The notes under the pieces were generated by a model, which saw only the letters and a program-made list of their open reading frames with translations, was not told the DNA's origin and did no database searches. Both the position numbers and the translations under genes were made by a program. Below are positions 60,755-64,000 of a DNA stretch of 64,000 bases, piece by piece; the stretch's first letter is position 1, and each line of letters starts with the position of its first letter. Origin of the DNA: Nitrospira sp. (lineage in GTDB: Bacteria > Nitrospirota > Nitrospiria > Nitrospirales > Nitrospiraceae). The DNA is taken from the NCBI GenBank assembly GCA_024331095.1, contig JANDJE010000005.1:1-64000 (forward strand), written 5' to 3'.

Positions 60755-62131
60755 CTAGTAGTTGAATTGCAGTTGGAATCGAATCAGGTTTCCCGCCTGA
60801 CTCTTGTACGGTTCGGACCCCGTTGCGACAGACGAAGTCCGATCGGTCCAGGAATAGGACGCCGTAAGTTCCAGATTGGGATTGATCTGGAGCTCCGCAC
60901 CGATTTCGAGCTCCCGCACGCGCTGACTCGGTGCGTTTGCCTCATGCTTTCTGCCGCCAAGATATTCTTGATACCGGATGAAGGGCCAGACGCTCAGACA
61001 GTAGGCTGGGCACTTGTAGTTGTACATCGCCTGGATGTAGCCGCCATGGAGCGGCCTGGTACTAATCGAACGGCGATCTTCGCTCAACCTCGGCCCATGC
61101 CCGAACGTATATTCACCCTGAAGGCCGAACGGCTGAGGATAGATCATGAAATAAGCGCCCACTCGTTCGTCCAGGAAGGTCGTCGGGCCGGTCGGGGTCA
61201 CGGCCGCGCCACCGCCTTCCGGCACAATCGACGTCTTCGAAATAACGAATTTTCCGTGGTAGGCACTTGCCCCCAGCTCCACAATTTGTCCATTGGAAAA
61301 CTCAAACGGGTATGCCGCTCGCACGATCACGTGCTTGTTGTCGTTCAGTTCCACCTGATTGGCGGTCTGGCCGTTATAGACTCCCACCCCCAACATGCCG
61401 TAATCGCCGGACCCCTTGAGACCGCTCTCGACCAGCTTTCGAAACCGCGCCCGCACATGCGTGGGGGCATAATACAGAAAAAATCCGAAGTCCCGCTCAT
61501 TGGCCACCGCACTGTTCAACGCATCGTTCCGATCGAGGGCCAGACGGTTCTGACTTGACTGCATGTTTTCGAAACCGTATGGGACCTTGGACTGGCCCGC
61601 GCGAATGCGCCACTCCTTGTTTTCTGTGAGAAAAATGTCGGCGTACCAGTCTCGAAGCTGAACCACATGACCCGCTCCGGTGGCACTTGAGGCAAAGTCG
61701 GGTTGGAGGTAGATGAACAACCGGTCATGCGGCTGGCCGCTTAAAACCAGACGAGCACGACGCAAGAAGAACCCGTTGTTATCCCCGATGGATCTGTCCC
61801 CTTGATTGCTTACCAGAGCGCCGTTCGGCTGCCCCAATCGATTCCACCGGATTTGCGTATAGCCTCGGACACTGATTTTCTCGTACCATTTCGCCGTCAC
61901 GGGAGTATCGCCGACGCTCCGGCTCTCTTCCATTTTTTTGCTTTCCCGCCGTTCTTCTTCCGCCTTGAGCTCGACCCATTCGTCGATAGTGATTTGTCCC
62001 TTTTCCAGCATCAAATCTTCCAGGTGACCGGCTCGAGCCGTTTCGTTCACTCCCACGCTCAACGCCATCAGCAGACACATCCCTATCCATCTCCAACGCC
62101 GGTTCTTCTTGTTCGTCAGCCCAAAGAACAT
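60755..62131 (-). CDS. Phosphate-selective porin (OprO/OprP family)
   Basis: 458 residues. Signal peptide (WIGMCLLMALSVGVNETARA), short helical region with KAEEERRESKKMEE, then a 16-stranded barrel pattern: FFLRRARLVLSGQPHDRLFI, WRIRAGQSKVPYGFENMQSS, NDALNSAVANERDFGFFL, and a terminal FQLQFNY with C-terminal aromatic. OprO/P-type porins take up phosphate or polyphosphate under phosphate limitation, which fits the neighbours. GAGGAGG lies 8 nt before ATG 62131. Confidence 0.88.
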   Translation of the reverse strand: MFFGLTNKKNRRWRWIGMCLLMALSVGVNETARAGHLEDLMLEKGQITIDEWVELKAEEERRESKKMEESRSVGDTPVTAKWYEKISVRGYTQIRWNRLGQPNGALVSNQGDRSIGDNNGFFLRRARLVLSGQPHDRLFIYLQPDFASSATGAGHVVQLRDWYADIFLTENKEWRIRAGQSKVPYGFENMQSSQNRLALDRNDALNSAVANERDFGFFLYYAPTHVRARFRKLVESGLKGSGDYGMLGVGVYNGQTANQVELNDNKHVIVRAAYPFEFSNGQIVELGASAYHGKFVISKTSIVPEGGGAAVTPTGPTTFLDERVGAYFMIYPQPFGLQGEYTFGHGPRLSEDRRSISTRPLHGGYIQAMYNYKCPAYCLSVWPFIRYQEYLGGRKHEANAPSQRVRELEIGAELQINPNLELTASYSWTDRTSSVATGSEPYKSQAGNLIRFQLQFNY

Positions 62132-62222
62132 ACCCGCTTCCTCCTCTCGTCCATTGTCAAAACCGCCAACGACAGCCGCAGGCAATTAGGTAGGCCGAGA
62201 AGATTGTGATGAGATGACGGAT

Positions 62223-62240
62223 CTGTTACAGGTTCGTTAA
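62223..62240. promoter_or_regulatory. PHO-box-like repeat upstream of the porin gene
   Basis: CTGTTAC-AGGT-TCGTTAA, the same 7+4+7 geometry and GTTA core as the site upstream of pstS, about 92 nt before the porin start and 71 nt before the divergent gene. Confidence 0.4.
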
Positions 62241-62310
62241 TTTTAAGAGGAGGGCAAGAGAACCCGCCTCTGGGGTAGAATACGGAACGATTCATCAAGA
62301 GGAGATAGAA

Positions 62311-62745
62311 GTGCCTTCCGAACACTCTCCGGCCGAACCTCCTTTCTGGTCGATCGGCCTCGTCGCGGCCATGATCCTGGTCGCCCCGCTCATTCTCTAC
62401 TCATTCGCTCCGCCCGGTCCTCTTCGCGAGGGCGATACGGTCTTTTCAGATGGAGAGCAACGAGTTCAGCTCACCACGCCATTGAACACTTCCGGCCGGC
62501 ACCGCGATGACACCTGTGTACTCGACCCCGACAGTCCGTTGATCATCGCTCAGGTGTCGGATGATCCTGCGAACCCATCGATCGTGGCGCATGTGCAAGG
62601 AAATCAGACCGGCGAATGGCCCTTCTGTCCGGTTCACGCGGAGGTGCGGCTCCACACGCGCCAAATCTTCCAAAAACCGCCTGTGTTCGGATCGATACGA
62701 GAGGTACTGACTAAGTGGACAGGCCGGAACTCAAACGGGGGTTAG
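62311..62745 (+). CDS. Small membrane-anchored or exported protein of unknown function
   Basis: 144 residues from GTG 62311 with GAGGAG at 6 nt. One hydrophobic segment near the N-terminus (WSIGLVAAMILVAPLILYSF), the rest outside the cytoplasm, with cysteines in HRDDTCVLDPDSP and WPFCPVHAEV that could form a disulfide. It overlaps the end of msrA by 4 nt (convergent). Not recognised. Confidence 0.65.
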   Translation: MPSEHSPAEPPFWSIGLVAAMILVAPLILYSFAPPGPLREGDTVFSDGEQRVQLTTPLNTSGRHRDDTCVLDPDSPLIIAQVSDDPANPSIVAHVQGNQTGEWPFCPVHAEVRLHTRQIFQKPPVFGSIREVLTKWTGRNSNGG

Positions 62746-63305
62746 GCCTTCAGGAGATCGGCATGTTCCTTACGGAACTTCGCCACTTTCGGCCCCACGA
62801 CATACTGACAATAGCCTTGGAAGGGATTTCGCTGAAAGTACTCTTGGTGATACGCCTCCGCCTCGTACCACTGCGAGGCCGGCACCACCTCCGTCACGAT
62901 GGGGTTTGGATATCGCTTTTGTTCGGTCAGAGCGTGAATCATCTGTTCGGCGATTTCCCGTTGGAGCGGATGATGGTAGAAAATGGCCGAACGATACTGA
63001 GTCCCCCTGTCATTGCCCTGCCGGTTGAGCGTCGTGGGGTCGTGAATCGCGAAGAAGATGTCCAGGAGATCTCGATACGAAATCACCCCGGGATCAAAGG
63101 TGATCCGAACCGCCTCGGCATGCCCCGTTTGACCGCTACAGACCACTTCATAGGTCGGATTGGGGGTCGTTCCCCCCATGTAGCCGGACTCCACGGACTC
63201 AACGCCTCGAACCAGATCGAATACGGCTTCAAGACACCAGAAACAACCTCCGGCGAGGGTCGCCACTTCGTACCGAGGCTGATTTGAACGGACGGCTGTT
63301 TTCAT
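62742..63305 (-). CDS. msrA: Peptide-methionine (S)-S-oxide reductase MsrA
   Basis: 187 residues. Active site GGCFWCLEAVFD with the catalytic cysteine, then GYMGGTTPNPTYEVVCSGQT, HAEAVRITFDP and the C-terminal YCQYVVGPKVAKFRK. Repairs methionine sulfoxide in proteins; length and motifs are normal. Confidence 0.96.
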   Translation of the reverse strand: MKTAVRSNQPRYEVATLAGGCFWCLEAVFDLVRGVESVESGYMGGTTPNPTYEVVCSGQTGHAEAVRITFDPGVISYRDLLDIFFAIHDPTTLNRQGNDRGTQYRSAIFYHHPLQREIAEQMIHALTEQKRYPNPIVTEVVPASQWYEAEAYHQEYFQRNPFQGYCQYVVGPKVAKFRKEHADLLKA

Positions 63306-63392
63306 ATCGACTGCAATTCAAAGAAAATCGGTTCGTGCGTCTCCGATTCCGACGAGACGTTTGTCGCCGGCGACGATCACGGCCGGAAGCTT

Positions 63393-63554
63393 TTATTCCT
63401 CCTCCCCCTCTTCAATATCTTCAATTCCCTCATAACTCATTCCGGGGAATGATGCCGCCGCCTTCTCGCATGCGCTTTCAATCATTTCCTCCGCGTCTTC
63501 CGCCGAATCCGCCTCTACGAGAAATTTCACCGTCACCACGTAGCGTTGTTCCAC
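63393..63554 (-). CDS. 53-residue acidic protein
   Basis: GTG 63554 with AGGAGG at 8 nt. The peptide starts VEQRYVVTVKFLVEADSAED and ends in a run of acidic residues (IEDIEEGEEE). The pattern of one beta strand and an amphipathic helix (DAEEMIESACEKAAASFPG) suggests a folded small protein. Function unknown. Confidence 0.6.
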   Translation of the reverse strand: MEQRYVVTVKFLVEADSAEDAEEMIESACEKAAASFPGMSYEGIEDIEEGEEE

Positions 63555-63872
63555 TTCCCTTTCCTCCTTTTTCAGGCCCTCGTCGACAACATCGAACCTG
63601 TCTGCCCGAACGTTTCCATAATTCCATTATCCGGTGATAACCGTCGGCCCTTGGGGGGTTGTACTTTCTGATAGTTGCGGCACCCCTGTCAACGGTGTTT
63701 GTCCGAAGCTGAGCGAGTGGATTCGATGAGTGGTCTATTGAAAAGCAGTGTGTCGGAATAGTCCGGCGATTTCAAGACGCATGGCAACGTTTTATCGACT
63801 CCCTACCCCTTGACGTCCGTCGATCAATACGATGCCCAAAGACGATCGGAATCGGAAAGAGTGCATCCTCGA
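63555..63872. other. Intergenic region without recognisable gene
   Basis: 318 nt. A TTGACA occurs on the minus strand at about 63692-63687 without a convincing partner. An open frame at 63772-63975 is out of frame with the PilZ-like gene and looks random. Confidence 0.4.
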
Positions 63873-64000
63873 TTACGCCTCGCGCTCCAGGTCGTCGAGA
63901 ACCGCCTCGAGCTTTTCCAGTTCTTGAGGACTGATTTTGGAAAAGCTGAGACCAAATATCTTGCCGTCCGCCCACCGGACCATGGCCTCGTCGATCCTCA
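63873..64000 (-). CDS. PilZ-domain protein, C-terminal fragment
   Basis: The last 41 residues of a gene that enters from the right edge, ending with TAA at 63873-63875. AMVRWADGKIFGLSFSKISP has the last strands of a PilZ domain (pattern A-x-V-x-W with G-x-x-F), followed by an amphipathic C-terminal helix (QELEKLEAVLDDLEREA). PilZ domains bind cyclic di-GMP. Too short for more. Confidence 0.55.
   Translation of the reverse strand, partial: RIDEAMVRWADGKIFGLSFSKISPQELEKLEAVLDDLEREA

Noticed and set aside
63772-63975. 67-codon minus-strand open frame at the right edge
   Set aside because: A neighbouring frame on the same strand carries the PilZ-like C-terminus; this one has a random composition.

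Overview
This is a 64 kb stretch of a GC-rich bacterial chromosome. Gene content suggests the genus Nitrospira or a close relative (phylum Nitrospirota). The reasons are a complete 14-subunit complex I operon with fused nuoCD, a LuxI/LuxR pair, dense families of PAS/GAF histidine kinases, and proteins mixing USP, PCP_red and radical SAM domains. This taxonomic call is inference; no rRNA or other marker is present. I saw no rRNA, tRNA, CRISPR array or insertion sequence. Good sigma70-like promoters here read TTGAC(A/C)-N18-TA(C/T)nnT. Several genes have a -10 box so close to the start codon that they may be leaderless.

Layout. 1-587 (minus): a lipoprotein gene followed by the first codons of an L-aspartate oxidase-like gene. 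826-17403 (plus): a MidA/NDUFAF7-type methyltransferase, then nuoABCDEFGHIJKLMN. 17437-24647: a membrane metallopeptidase with CBS domains, a polysaccharide deacetylase, a GNAT acetyltransferase, a glyoxalase, a DapF-family protein with both catalytic cysteines changed to serine, UvrC, and a FadL-type outer membrane protein.

24700-36095 is a signalling island: luxR, convergent luxI, an almost ideal lux box, then kinase/regulator pairs (HK1-RR1, a decayed kinase, HK2-RR2, a hybrid kinase). The lux box sits where it could drive HK1-RR1, which would link quorum sensing to two-component signalling.

36266-45337: a YqhA-like membrane protein, a HerA-like ATPase, a DMT-like protein, a toxin-antitoxin pair next to a gene remnant, a UvrA that lacks its insertion domain, a membrane protein and a UbiE/MenG-type methyltransferase. 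45636-49808 is the least familiar block: a 700-residue protein with two USP domains, three PCP_red domains and a rubredoxin-like zinc ribbon, then a radical SAM/SPASM protein that also ends in PCP_red, then a small histidine-bearing membrane protein.

49866-64000: a 2OG-Fe(II) dioxygenase, ftsK-lolA, a phosphate cluster (pstSCAB-phoU, a divergent second phosphate-binding protein, a lipoprotein and an OprO/P-type porin), a small membrane protein, msrA, a 53-residue protein and the end of a PilZ-domain gene. TGTTAA-type direct repeats with an 11-bp period occur upstream of both the pst genes and the porin, suggesting shared phosphate control.
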